Assembly (NCBI GenBank): GCA_040255925.1
Contig: JBDZVX010000147.1
Location: 1 to 5,644 of the forward strand
DNA length: 5,644 nt
Source: Nitrolancea sp040255925
GTDB taxonomy: Bacteria; Chloroflexota; Chloroflexia; Thermomicrobiales; Thermomicrobiaceae
Reading direction: 5' to 3'
The notes below the pieces were generated by a model. The model searched no databases, had not been told where the DNA came from, and saw only the letters and a program-made list of their open reading frames with translations. The translations under genes and the position numbers were made by a program. Shown here piece after piece: positions 1 through 5,478 of this stretch; the stretch's first letter is position 1; every line of letters starts with the position of its first letter.

Positions 1-587
1 TGCTGGTGCTGGACCTGATGCTGCCGAAGGTGGATGGCCTGGAGATCTGCCGGCGGATACGCCAGAACAAGATCGTCCCAATCCTGATGCTGACCGCGAA
101 ATCGACCGAGCTTGATCGTGTGCTGGGGCTTGAGCTCAGCGCCGACGACTACCTGACCAAGCCGGTGTCGTTGCGCGAACTCCAGGCGCGGGTCTCGGCG
201 ATCCTGCGGCGAGTTGAGATGATGCGGCGCGCATCCCAGGTGGAGGACGACGCCACGCGGGTGATCGTGCATCCCGGTCTTCGGATCGATCCGATCAGCC
301 GGGAAGTGGTCGCCGAGGATCAGCCGGTGATGCTGACGGCCAAGGAGTTCGATCTACTGCGCCTGCTGGCCGCGAATCCGGGCCGAGCCTTCAGTCGCGA
401 CTACCTGCTCGACCGGCTCTGGGGCGACGACTTCGAGGGATTCGATCGCACGGTTGATACGCATATCCTCCGTCTGCGGCGGAAGCTCGGCGGAGCCGGA
501 TCGGTGGCCGACCGGATCGTGACGCTCTGGGGAGTCGGCTACAAATACGAGCGCCCGAATGGGACCGAGCAGTCCGGGAGTCCCTAA
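1..587 (+). CDS. OmpR/PhoB-family response regulator, 5' truncated
   Basis: This is a transcriptional response regulator of a two-component system, missing its N-terminus at the window edge. The open frame enters at base 3. The GTG at base 6 is an internal Val, not a start. Seen: the receiver phospho-acceptor Asp in VLDLMLP (codon 12-14), the switch Thr of MLTAK (codon 93-95) and the conserved Lys of DDYLTKP (codon 159-161). An OmpR-type winged-helix domain follows, from about base 300, with LTAKEFDLLRLLA, then the recognition-helix region TVDTHILRLRRKLG, and ends with the wing motif WGVGYKYE. About 45-50 N-terminal residues with the acidic pocket are probably missing, judging by family length. 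The gene overlaps the kinase gene by one base (TAATG), so the pair is probably translationally coupled. The cognate signal and target promoters cannot be read from the sequence. Confidence 0.95.
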   Translation, partial: LVLDLMLPKVDGLEICRRIRQNKIVPILMLTAKSTELDRVLGLELSADDYLTKPVSLRELQARVSAILRRVEMMRRASQVEDDATRVIVHPGLRIDPISREVVAEDQPVMLTAKEFDLLRLLAANPGRAFSRDYLLDRLWGDDFEGFDRTVDTHILRLRRKLGGAGSVADRIVTLWGVGYKYERPNGTEQSGSP

Positions 588-1348
588 TGCGTGCGTTGCT
601 TGGCGCGCCGTGGCGGCTTCCTGGCTACCTTCGCCAGCTCCACCGGCGCCGCATTAGCGTTCAACTCATCTCCTCCCATCTCCTGGTCATGTTGCTGACT
701 GCCGCCATTCTGGAAATTGGCGCGGTTGGGTTATTTTTCGTGACGATTGCCAACTCGGGGACTCCGAACACGGTCTTTGGGAACTGGTCCGATTCGGCCG
801 CGCTAAACCTACAATCACCGGCTGCCACCCGGGCGCTTATGGCCGGACCGAACGGTGCATCGGCGGAAGATCGTACAGCGCTCAAGGACGCATTCGATAA
901 CGTCGTCCGGAACCCGGTGGCCTTCGGGATGGTCACGGACCGGAATGGAATCGTTATCATTTCTTCGAATCCATCGTGGACCCCAATTGGCTGGCCAGTG
1001 GAACAGACCAAGTCCAAGATGAACGCCCAACTGGTCCGGCGCGTCCTGGAGTTGAATGGCAGGCGGACGACGTTTGGCAATCTCTATCTCCTGGATGCCT
1101 ATGATCATGTGACCTACACCGCACGGCCGATTCTTGCCGCCGATGGGAGCGTGGCGGGCGTCGTCGCGTTACAAAGTATCCAGCAGGACCCGATCAGCAC
1201 ATCCCGGCTCGCTGAGTTGCTCTTCGCGACGATCGCGGCGAACGCGATCCTGCTCCCCGTCGTTGGCGTTCCGGTGCTGCTCGTCTCGATCCCGGTCAGT
1301 ATCTGGAAAGCACGGTCCTTCTCGAAACGGCTCCGGCGCGTGGCCTAG
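587..1348 (+). CDS. Membrane sensor half of the split histidine kinase (TM-sensor-TM)
   Basis: This open fragment of 253 codons encodes the input half of the kinase. The ATG at 587 overlaps the regulator stop and has a GGGAG ribosome-binding site at 576-580, six bases upstream. A basic N-terminus (about 1-23, rich in Arg) precedes a hydrophobic helix at about 27-54. The middle, about 55-205, would lie outside the membrane. Its second half, with MVTDRNGIVIISS and later YTARPILAADGSVAGVVALQ, looks like a PDC/Cache-type sensor fold, which is an inference from strand pattern only. A second, unusually long hydrophobic stretch spans about 207-240, then a basic segment KARSFSKRLRRVA begins the HAMP domain before the TAG. 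Alone, the product would be a membrane protein without any kinase activity. The bound signal is not identifiable. Confidence 0.75.
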   Translation: MRALLGAPWRLPGYLRQLHRRRISVQLISSHLLVMLLTAAILEIGAVGLFFVTIANSGTPNTVFGNWSDSAALNLQSPAATRALMAGPNGASAEDRTALKDAFDNVVRNPVAFGMVTDRNGIVIISSNPSWTPIGWPVEQTKSKMNAQLVRRVLELNGRRTTFGNLYLLDAYDHVTYTARPILAADGSVAGVVALQSIQQDPISTSRLAELLFATIAANAILLPVVGVPVLLVSIPVSIWKARSFSKRLRRVA

Positions 1349-1420
1349 ACTGCGGACGCGATAGCAGACGGTGATCTTCAGCAGCGTATCGAGGTCACCG
1401 GCGAGGATGAGATCAGCCAG

Positions 1421-2197
1421 TTGGCTATGCAGTTCAACGATGTGATCGAACGCCTGGAGAAGGCCGATCGTTCCCGTAAGGCGTTCATCGCTAATGTCTC
1501 TCATGAGCTGCGTACACCGCTGGCGATTATCCAGGGCAATCTGGAACGCCTGCTGGAGGCCAGTCCGGTAGTTGGTGCGGTCAGCACCTCCGGGCCAACC
1601 CGGCTGGCGGCAGATCAGGTGCCGGATCGTCAGGCACTGGAGACGATCCAACGCGAAACACTGACGTTGAACCGGCTGATCGATGATCTCTTCACGCTGG
1701 CGCGGCTGGAGGAAGCGGTACTTCCGTTTGAGTCGGTCCCGGTCCAACTTCATAAGTTGGTGAGCCAGGCGATTGAGGGCGTGCGCTCGGTGGCCTGGAA
1801 GCAACGGAAGGTGACGGTACAGTCGCTGGTGCGCGGGGATCTGCCGCCGGTGCTGGCGGATCGGATCAGGTTGGGGCAGATCCTGGGCAATCTGCTCCAC
1901 AACGCGTTGCGCCATACGCCGGAGGGCGGCCTGGTGATCGTGGATGCCGCGCCGGCCGGGGACGTGGTTGAAGTGTCGGTCAGCGATACCGGGATCGGTA
2001 TCCCGCCTGAGGAGCTTGACCGGGTGTTCCACCGCTTCTACCAGGTCGAGCATGGGAGCCGGGAAGACGGAGGCTCCGGGCTCGGGCTTTCGATCGTCAA
2101 GCAACTCGTCGAGGCACAGCACGGCACAATAACGGTAGAAAGCTATTCCGGCCAGGGGACGACCTTCCGCTTCAGCCTACAGGTCGCGACTTCCTGA
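1421..2197 (+). CDS. Kinase-core half of the split histidine kinase (HisKA + HATPase_c)
   Basis: This open fragment holds the catalytic half of the kinase. The H-box FIANVSHELRTPL carries the phospho-acceptor His (codon 1502-1504). The dimerisation helices follow, ending at LIDDLFTLARLEE. The ATP-binding domain shows an N-box (LGNLLHNALRHTPEGG), a G1 box (DTGIGIPPEELDRVFHRFYQ) and a G2 box (GGSGLGLSIVKQLVEAQHG), and ends in GTTFRFSL, so every expected catalytic motif is present. If translation restarts after the upstream TAG, the first usable in-frame starts are TTG 1421 or ATG 1427. The only Shine-Dalgarno-like string, GAGGA at 1403-1407, is 13 or 19 bases away, so restart would be weak. A restart product of about 258 residues would be soluble, lacking HAMP and membrane anchor. 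The natural start of this domain is the ATG at 587. Confidence 0.78.
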   Translation: MAMQFNDVIERLEKADRSRKAFIANVSHELRTPLAIIQGNLERLLEASPVVGAVSTSGPTRLAADQVPDRQALETIQRETLTLNRLIDDLFTLARLEEAVLPFESVPVQLHKLVSQAIEGVRSVAWKQRKVTVQSLVRGDLPPVLADRIRLGQILGNLLHNALRHTPEGGLVIVDAAPAGDVVEVSVSDTGIGIPPEELDRVFHRFYQVEHGSREDGGSGLGLSIVKQLVEAQHGTITVESYSGQGTTFRFSLQVATS

Positions 2198-2233
2198 TCG
2201 TCGCCACCACGATTTCCTGCTGTTCGCACGTTC

Positions 2234-2293
2234 CGTCATCCTGAACAACGTGAATGATATCCAGAAGATGCTTAGCTGGTACTCAGCATGACG
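2234..2293. repeat. Inverted-repeat element (CGTCATCCTGA ... TCAGCATGACG)
   Basis: An 11-base left arm at 2234-2244 pairs with a right arm at 2283-2293 with a single mismatch, enclosing 38 bases. The right-arm 10-mer TCAGCATGAC recurs exactly at 5073-5082, and the interior GTGAATGATATCC resembles the GTGAAGGATCT of the element near 5112. This looks like a degenerate copy of a short dispersed palindromic (REP/MITE-like) family, located just after the kinase gene. No gene for mobility lies inside. It could fold in the transcript, but there is no U-tract to make it a clear terminator. Confidence 0.6.
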
Positions 2294-2328
2294 AGCTGCG
2301 TTCCACGGTCATGAAATCAGTCGTACCC

Positions 2329-2359
2329 TTGCCCTCGTCGTTGCCGAGTTCGGTATAAC
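2329..2359 (+). promoter_or_regulatory. Candidate sigma-70-type promoter for the flavoprotein-glycosylase pair
   Basis: The -10-like TATAAC at 2354-2359 matches the consensus at 5 of 6 bases. The best -35 is TTGCCC at 2329-2334, with a long 19-base spacer. It would start transcription near 2366 and give a leader of about 60 bases before ATG 2426. It is one of few AT-rich spots in this intergenic stretch, but the spacing is poor. Confidence 0.35.
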
Positions 2360-2415
2360 CAAAGAGCGACCAGGCTCTGGCCCGGCGTACCGGGTCCGGG
2401 ATTCATGAACGAAAT

Positions 2416-2420
2416 GAGGA
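2416..2420 (+). promoter_or_regulatory. Ribosome-binding site deciding start at ATG 2426
   Basis: GAGGA sits five bases before ATG 2426. Neither of the upstream in-frame ATGs (2405, 2414) has a comparable purine-rich site at the right distance, so 2426 is preferred. Confidence 0.5.
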
Positions 2421-2425
2421 ACGCG

Positions 2426-2950
2426 ATGACAGAGAACGCCACCCCGGCTGCCGATCTTCGTGGCAAGATGCGCCGCACCTACCGGCTGATGCCGGATGAA
2501 GAAGCGCGTGCCTACCTGATGCGGCAGCATGTCGCCCATGTGGCGACCGTCGATGAATCGGGGTGGCCCTACGTGAACCCGCTCGTCTATATCTACGAGG
2601 GTGGCGATATCCTCTACCTCCATACCGGAGCCGAGCCGGGCCACTTCCTGAAGAATCTCCAGCATAATCCCCGGATCTGCCTGGAAGTGTCGGAGATGGG
2701 TCCGCTGCATCCGGGTCATCGCTTCGCCTGTAATTCGGCGCTGGTCTATACCAGTGTGATGGTCTGGGGCACCATCCGGATCATCGACGACCGCGAGCAG
2801 AAGGCCGTGTTCTTCGACCGGCTGCTGGAGAAGTACGGCGATCCGAGCTGGCAGTTCGAGCCCGGCTATCCCGCGATCGACAAGATCATCCTCTATGAGC
2901 TGCCGATTGAAGTCCTGACCGGCAAGCGGAGTAAGGGGCTATCGCATTGA
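2426..2950 (+). CDS. Pyridoxamine 5'-phosphate oxidase-like (NimA-type) flavin-binding protein
   Basis: This is a predicted cytoplasmic split-barrel protein that binds FMN (or a related flavin or haem) as a dimer. Members of this group include the 5-nitroimidazole reductases NimA. From ATG 2426 it has 174 residues. The first barrel strands are seen at HVAHVATVDESGWPYVNPL (about 35-53), followed by YLHTGAEPGHFLKNLQHNPRICLEV (about 64-88, containing the typical phosphate-contacting segment). A later strand SVMVWGTIRII (about 110-120) precedes a helix FFDRLLEKYG and a C-terminal strand ELPIEVLTGKRSKG, a usual ending in the family. ATG 2405 or 2414 could be used instead, adding 7 or 4 residues. 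The stop overlaps the next ATG by one base, so it is coupled to the glycosylase gene. True substrate is unknown; nitroreductase activity is only a family possibility. Confidence 0.88.
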   Translation: MTENATPAADLRGKMRRTYRLMPDEEARAYLMRQHVAHVATVDESGWPYVNPLVYIYEGGDILYLHTGAEPGHFLKNLQHNPRICLEVSEMGPLHPGHRFACNSALVYTSVMVWGTIRIIDDREQKAVFFDRLLEKYGDPSWQFEPGYPAIDKIILYELPIEVLTGKRSKGLSH

Positions 2951-3882
2951 TGGATGTCACGTTCACGCTTACACCGTTACCGCCCTTTCGACTGGATCTC
3001 ACGGTCTGGGCGCTGCGTCGCCGTCCGGACAACGTCGTTGACCGGTGGGAAGATGGGACGTACCGGCGGGCGCTGGTGATCGGGAGCGAGCCGGTCGAGA
3101 TCGCCGTCACCCAGGAGGGATCACCCGACACGCCTTTGCTCAAGGTGACGGCCACCGCGGACCAGCTTCCGGCCGATGTTGAACCGGCGGTGACTGGTTT
3201 TATCGACTGGACGCTCGGCATTCATCGGGATCTGCCCGGGTTCTATCAACTGGCCGAGCAGGACGTCATTCTCGACCTGCTGGCTGAGCGCTTCCGTGGG
3301 ATGCGGCCGCCGCGCTACCCAAGCTTGTTCGAATGCCTGGTCAATGCCGTCGCCTGCCAGCAGGTGACGTTGACGCTGGGTATCCGCTTACTCAACCGCT
3401 TGGTTGAGCGGCATGGCATCGCGGTGGGATCGGGCGTCGTCGCGCGTGTGTTCCCCCGGCCCGAGGATCTGGCCGACGTGGCTCCGGAGTCGCTACGCGA
3501 TCTTCAGTTCAGCGGTCAAAAGGCCCGCGCGGTGGTCGAGCTGGCCCAGGCATTTGTGACCGGAGCGTTCGATCCGAGAGAGCTGGATACGCTGGACGAT
3601 GAAGCGGCGGTCGCGCGCCTGAGCGAGCTACGGGGAATCGGTCGCTGGAGCGCCGAGTACGCACTTCTCCGGGGAATGGGACGGCTGGAGGTCTTTCCGG
3701 GCGATGATGTGGGAGCGCGGAAGAACCTGCGGAACTGGCTGGATATCGCCGGGCCGCTCGATTACAACGGCGTGCACCAAACCCTGGAGCGCTGGGAGCC
3801 CTACGCGGGGCTGGTCTATCTGCACCTGCTGCTCGACCGGCTGGCCGGCGCCGGCTACGTTGAGGCCAATGGCGCTTCGTGA
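2950..3882 (+). CDS. AlkA-like DNA-3-methyladenine glycosylase (HhH-GPD family)
   Basis: This is a predicted base-excision-repair glycosylase that removes alkylated purines, acting on DNA in the cytoplasm. At 310 residues from ATG 2950 it is a little longer than E. coli AlkA (282). An N-terminal beta-rich domain (about 1-85, with a WALRRRPDNVVDRW segment) precedes the helical core. The core includes SLFECLVNAVACQQV (125-139), the helix-hairpin-helix LRGIGRWSAEYALLRG (227-242) and FPGDDVG, where the second Asp, residue 253 (codon 3706-3708), aligns with the catalytic Asp238 of AlkA. WEPYAGLVYLHLLLDRL (282-298) is the usual closing helix. The start overlaps the upstream stop (TGATG), with AAGGGG at 2933-2938. 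A TTG at 2947 would add one residue. The match to AlkA is by motif, so substrate range may differ. Confidence 0.92.
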   Translation: MDVTFTLTPLPPFRLDLTVWALRRRPDNVVDRWEDGTYRRALVIGSEPVEIAVTQEGSPDTPLLKVTATADQLPADVEPAVTGFIDWTLGIHRDLPGFYQLAEQDVILDLLAERFRGMRPPRYPSLFECLVNAVACQQVTLTLGIRLLNRLVERHGIAVGSGVVARVFPRPEDLADVAPESLRDLQFSGQKARAVVELAQAFVTGAFDPRELDTLDDEAAVARLSELRGIGRWSAEYALLRGMGRLEVFPGDDVGARKNLRNWLDIAGPLDYNGVHQTLERWEPYAGLVYLHLLLDRLAGAGYVEANGAS

Positions 3883-3942
3883 GAGATCACGGATGATCCG
3901 GCGAGTCAAGCCGGTCGTCCACGGCTGAGCGAGCCATTGCGT

Positions 3943-4305
3943 TCACAGGTTGTGCGTGATCGCCACGATCGCGATGAGACCAAGCGCGCCCCCGACCACG
4001 GCCACGCCGACGAGTCCGCCGAAGGCGCCCGCGATCGCCAATAACGGGATGCTGAAGGCGAAGATCATCGCGAGGGTCTTGCGTTGCTCGTGGTATTTGT
4101 TGATCTGGGTCGCTCCGCGGGTATCGACCGCCGGCCGCGTTCGCGCCCCAGCCAGTTGTTCGATCCGGTCCAAGAACGATTCGGCAACGCTATCCGTGTA
4201 CTCTGGGCCGAGATCGCGCAGGGTATTCACATGGGTGTCCAGTTCTCGCCGGATGTCGGCCTTCCGCGTGCGACTTGATCCTTGGCTCTGTTCGGCAACG
4301 GTCAT
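3943..4305 (-). CDS. Small membrane protein of unknown function, two transmembrane helices
   Basis: I do not recognise this family. The 120-residue product starts with a polar, charged region (about 10-55) predicted as helical, with IRRELDTHVNTLRDLGPEYTDSVAESFLDRIEQL. A basic linker follows (about 55-77), then two adjacent hydrophobic segments at about 78-97 and 99-117 joined by a Gly-rich turn (AGAFGGLVGVAVVGG). No signal-peptide cleavage site is seen, so it would be anchored by its C-terminal hairpin with the N-terminal part in the cytoplasm. ATG 4305 is chosen because GGGGAGGA precedes it by four bases. A GTG at 4323 would lie upstream of that site and is unlikely. It converges on the glycosylase gene (60-base gap) and diverges from the DUF488 gene. 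G/C-rich third positions support real coding. Confidence 0.78.
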   Translation of the reverse strand: MTVAEQSQGSSRTRKADIRRELDTHVNTLRDLGPEYTDSVAESFLDRIEQLAGARTRPAVDTRGATQINKYHEQRKTLAMIFAFSIPLLAIAGAFGGLVGVAVVGGALGLIAIVAITHNL

Positions 4306-4309
4306 CTGG

Positions 4310-4317
4310 TCCTCCCC
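4310..4317 (-). promoter_or_regulatory. Strong ribosome-binding site of the small membrane protein gene
   Basis: On the minus strand GGGGAGGA occurs four bases before ATG 4305. This near-perfect Shine-Dalgarno site rules in 4305 over the GTG at 4323. Confidence 0.75.
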
Positions 4318-4372
4318 GGCCACGAGAGCGGCATGACCCGTTACGATGCGGCACCGGATAGGATAACGAATT

Positions 4373-4399
4373 AGTATACGTCTTTGTTCAGAGTGTAAA
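4373..4399 (-). promoter_or_regulatory. Candidate promoter of the small membrane protein gene
   Basis: Read on the minus strand, TTTACA (4399-4394) and TATACT (4378-4373) match the -35 and -10 consensus at 5 of 6 bases each, separated by 15 bases, which is shorter than ideal. This is the most AT-rich part of the divergent intergenic region 4306-4465. Transcription would begin near 4366, giving a leader of about 60 bases. The same stretch read forward (TTAGTA 4371-4376, 17 bases, TGTAAA 4394-4399) is a much weaker match and might serve the DUF488 gene. Confidence 0.4.
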
Positions 4400-4465
4400 G
4401 GCTGACTACCGAAACGTCAACGGGATGCCGCTCGCTGGCGTGAATTTGCGAGGTAAACGACTACC

Positions 4466-5008
4466 ATGCAGGGTCCACTTGTGCTTACCATCGGCCATTC
4501 GACGCGCGAGCTTCAGACGTTCATCGATCTCCTGACGGAGAATGATGTCACCTGTCTCGTCGACGTGCGAACGGTCCCACGTTCGCGGACGAATCCGCAG
4601 TTCAACCGGGACACGCTGCCGGACGCCCTGCGTGCCGCCGGGATCGACTACCTGCATCTGCCGGGACTCGGCGGGTTGCGTCGAGCGCGCCCGGACTCGC
4701 CGAATATGGGCTGGCGCAATGCGTCGTTCCGCGGCTATGCCGATTACATGAGCACGCCGGAGTTTGCCGAAAACCTGGAGCGGCTGCTGGACCTGGCCGC
4801 GCGGGAACGGGTCGCCCTGATGTGCGCCGAGGCGGTGCCCTGGCGCTGCCATCGTTCCCTGATCGGCGATGCCTTGTTGATCCGTGGTTTCCCGGTGGCA
4901 GACATCATGGGAACCGGCCGGACCCAGCCTCATGCGTTGACATCCTGGGCGGTGGTGCGCGGGACCGAGATCACCTACCCGCCTACGGAGGAACAGCCGT
5001 CTTCCTGA
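4466..5008 (+). CDS. DUF488 family protein
   Basis: This 180-residue soluble protein belongs to the DUF488 family, whose biochemical role is unsettled. Family marks are visible throughout: TIGHS at 8-12, LVDVRTVPRS at 31-40 with FNRDTLP soon after, YLHLPGLGGLR at 62-72, FRGYADYM at 88-95, and the most conserved block LMCAEAVPWRCHRSLI at 118-133, with Cys120, Cys128 and His129 as likely functional residues. Length is normal for the family. ATG 4466 is preceded by GAGGT at 4450-4454, 11 bases away, acceptable but not strong. The gene is divergent from the small membrane protein gene. Its last four codons including the stop (CCG TCT TCC TGA) fall within the left arm of the repeat at 4996-5167, so the C-terminal Pro-Ser-Ser may have been contributed by that element. 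Confidence 0.9.
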   Translation: MQGPLVLTIGHSTRELQTFIDLLTENDVTCLVDVRTVPRSRTNPQFNRDTLPDALRAAGIDYLHLPGLGGLRRARPDSPNMGWRNASFRGYADYMSTPEFAENLERLLDLAARERVALMCAEAVPWRCHRSLIGDALLIRGFPVADIMGTGRTQPHALTSWAVVRGTEITYPPTEEQPSS

Positions 5009-5167
5009 CGCCGCGGCCGAAGGATCTTCCTCCTGTAATGGACCGGGGAGCCTTACTCCGCTGCGCCCACGTTCAGCATGACCATCGTATCGGTCTGTTC
5101 ATTCGAGTGACGTGAAGGATCTTTGCGGACCTAAAGAAAGATCCTTTGCTCCGCTCAGGAAGACGGC
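4996..5167. repeat. Composite of two dispersed repeat elements bounded by a 13-bp perfect inverted repeat
   Basis: GCCGTCTTCCTGA at 4996-5008 is perfectly complementary to TCAGGAAGACGGC at 5155-5167. Just inside each end lies the GAAGGATCTT core (5019-5028, and its near complement at 5138-5147). The core occurs again directly at 5114-5123. The right-arm 10-mer TCAGCATGAC at 5073-5082 is identical to that of the element at 2283-2292. The simplest reading is two adjacent elements, about 4996-5083 and about 5107-5167, of one REP/MITE-like family. No open frame for mobility is present. The left arm covers the end of the DUF488 gene. Confidence 0.65.
5112..5149. repeat. Hairpin within the second repeat element
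   Basis: AAGGATCTTT (5115-5124) and AAAGATCCTT (5137-5146) form a perfect 10-bp stem around a 12-base loop, extended outward by two wobble pairs and one G-C pair (5112-5149). There is no clean T-run after it, so I call it the core of the repeat and not a proven terminator, though it could stop or stabilise DUF488 transcripts. Confidence 0.55.
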
Positions 5168-5478
5168 GTGGTCGGAATGATATGGGTGGTGATCAGGTTG
5201 GCGGTAGGCACGAATCAACATAACTAACTGGGTGCTTTCGCGATCCTCGTTTAGCCAGCTGACACCGGCCTCGTTGTTTGCCCGAGTGTCTTCAACACCG
5301 CACGGACTTCGCCCTCGGGAAACCATTTTGCGCCAGCGCAAAGACGTTGCGCGGCCCCTGCGGCATAGTGTGATTGACAGGTACCGTGGAGAGGATCTCG
5401 CCGGCTCGTTCTCGTGAATGCATTCCACCCGGTGTGTATTCATGATTGGGGTCGGCGGGATCGGTGAGGACGTAGAAG
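5168..5478. other. Intergenic stretch with possible decayed minus-strand coding sequence
   Basis: No convincing intact gene lies here. On the minus strand, the frame from about 5478 down to the stop at 5292-5294 reads LTDPADPNHEYTPGGMHSRE and onward to HTMPQGPRNVFALAQNGF. It looks protein-like in composition but has no credible start, because it continues upstream into the SufT gene on the other strand. A different minus frame stays open from there to the repeat. This would fit a frameshifted gene remnant, but I cannot name a family. A near-palindrome, TTTGCGC CA GCGCAAA, lies at 5327-5342. A perfect TTGACA at 5374-5379 has no matching -10. Confidence 0.3.
5466..5470 (+). promoter_or_regulatory. 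Ribosome-binding site deciding start at ATG 5479
   Basis: GAGGA lies eight bases before ATG 5479. The later in-frame ATG 5515 has only a distant GGGA, and starting there would drop the first helix of the domain. Confidence 0.55.

Larger units (their letters stand above)
587..2197 (+). pseudogene. Sensor histidine kinase interrupted by an in-frame TAG
   Basis: The span 587-2197 reads as one histidine kinase of 536 codons except for a TAG at 1346-1348 (codon 254). Upstream and downstream parts are in the same frame. Together they give an uninterrupted HAMP pattern: ...RLRRVA, stop, TADAIADGDLQQRIEV. The spacing from the RRV to the IADGDL motif matches ordinary HAMP domains, so exactly one codon is wrong and no base is gained or lost. 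Domain order is TM1 (about 27-54), extracytoplasmic sensor (about 55-205), TM2 (about 207-240), HAMP (about 240-292), HisKA with H306, and HATPase_c to the end. TAG could arise by one base change from CAG, GAG, AAG, TCG, TTG or TGG. Alternatives are a sequencing error, a recent loss of function, amber readthrough, or two separately made halves. I consider an error or recent nonsense mutation most likely. Confidence 0.8.

Noticed and set aside
661..1108. Two minus-strand open frames opposite the sensor domain
   Set aside because: They overlap the kinase N-terminal half and look like shadow translations with no domain or ribosome-binding site.
1169..2122. Long minus-strand open frame of 317 codons opposite the kinase
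   Set aside because: It is antisense to the HAMP-HisKA-HATPase coding sequence, which has clear motifs. It is rich in Arg, Asp, His and Gln as expected from a GC-rich shadow and shows no recognisable domain.
2309..2719. Minus-strand open frame opposite the flavoprotein gene
   Set aside because: It is antisense to a well-supported split-barrel gene and has no motif.
3898..3914. CCGGC-7 bases-GCCGG hairpin after the glycosylase gene
   Set aside because: A 5-bp stem with no T-run is too weak to call a terminator between the convergent genes.
3950..4336. Plus-strand open frame opposite the small membrane protein gene
   Set aside because: The minus-strand reading has a strong ribosome-binding site and clean membrane helices. 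The plus reading is Arg/Ser/Pro-rich and lacks a ribosome-binding site.
4406..4933. Minus-strand open frame opposite the DUF488 gene
   Set aside because: The plus strand carries conserved DUF488 motifs throughout, so this is a shadow.
5374..5379. Perfect TTGACA as a -35 box for the SufT-type gene
   Set aside because: No acceptable -10 occurs 15-19 bases downstream (bases there read GATCTCGCC), so it is probably chance.
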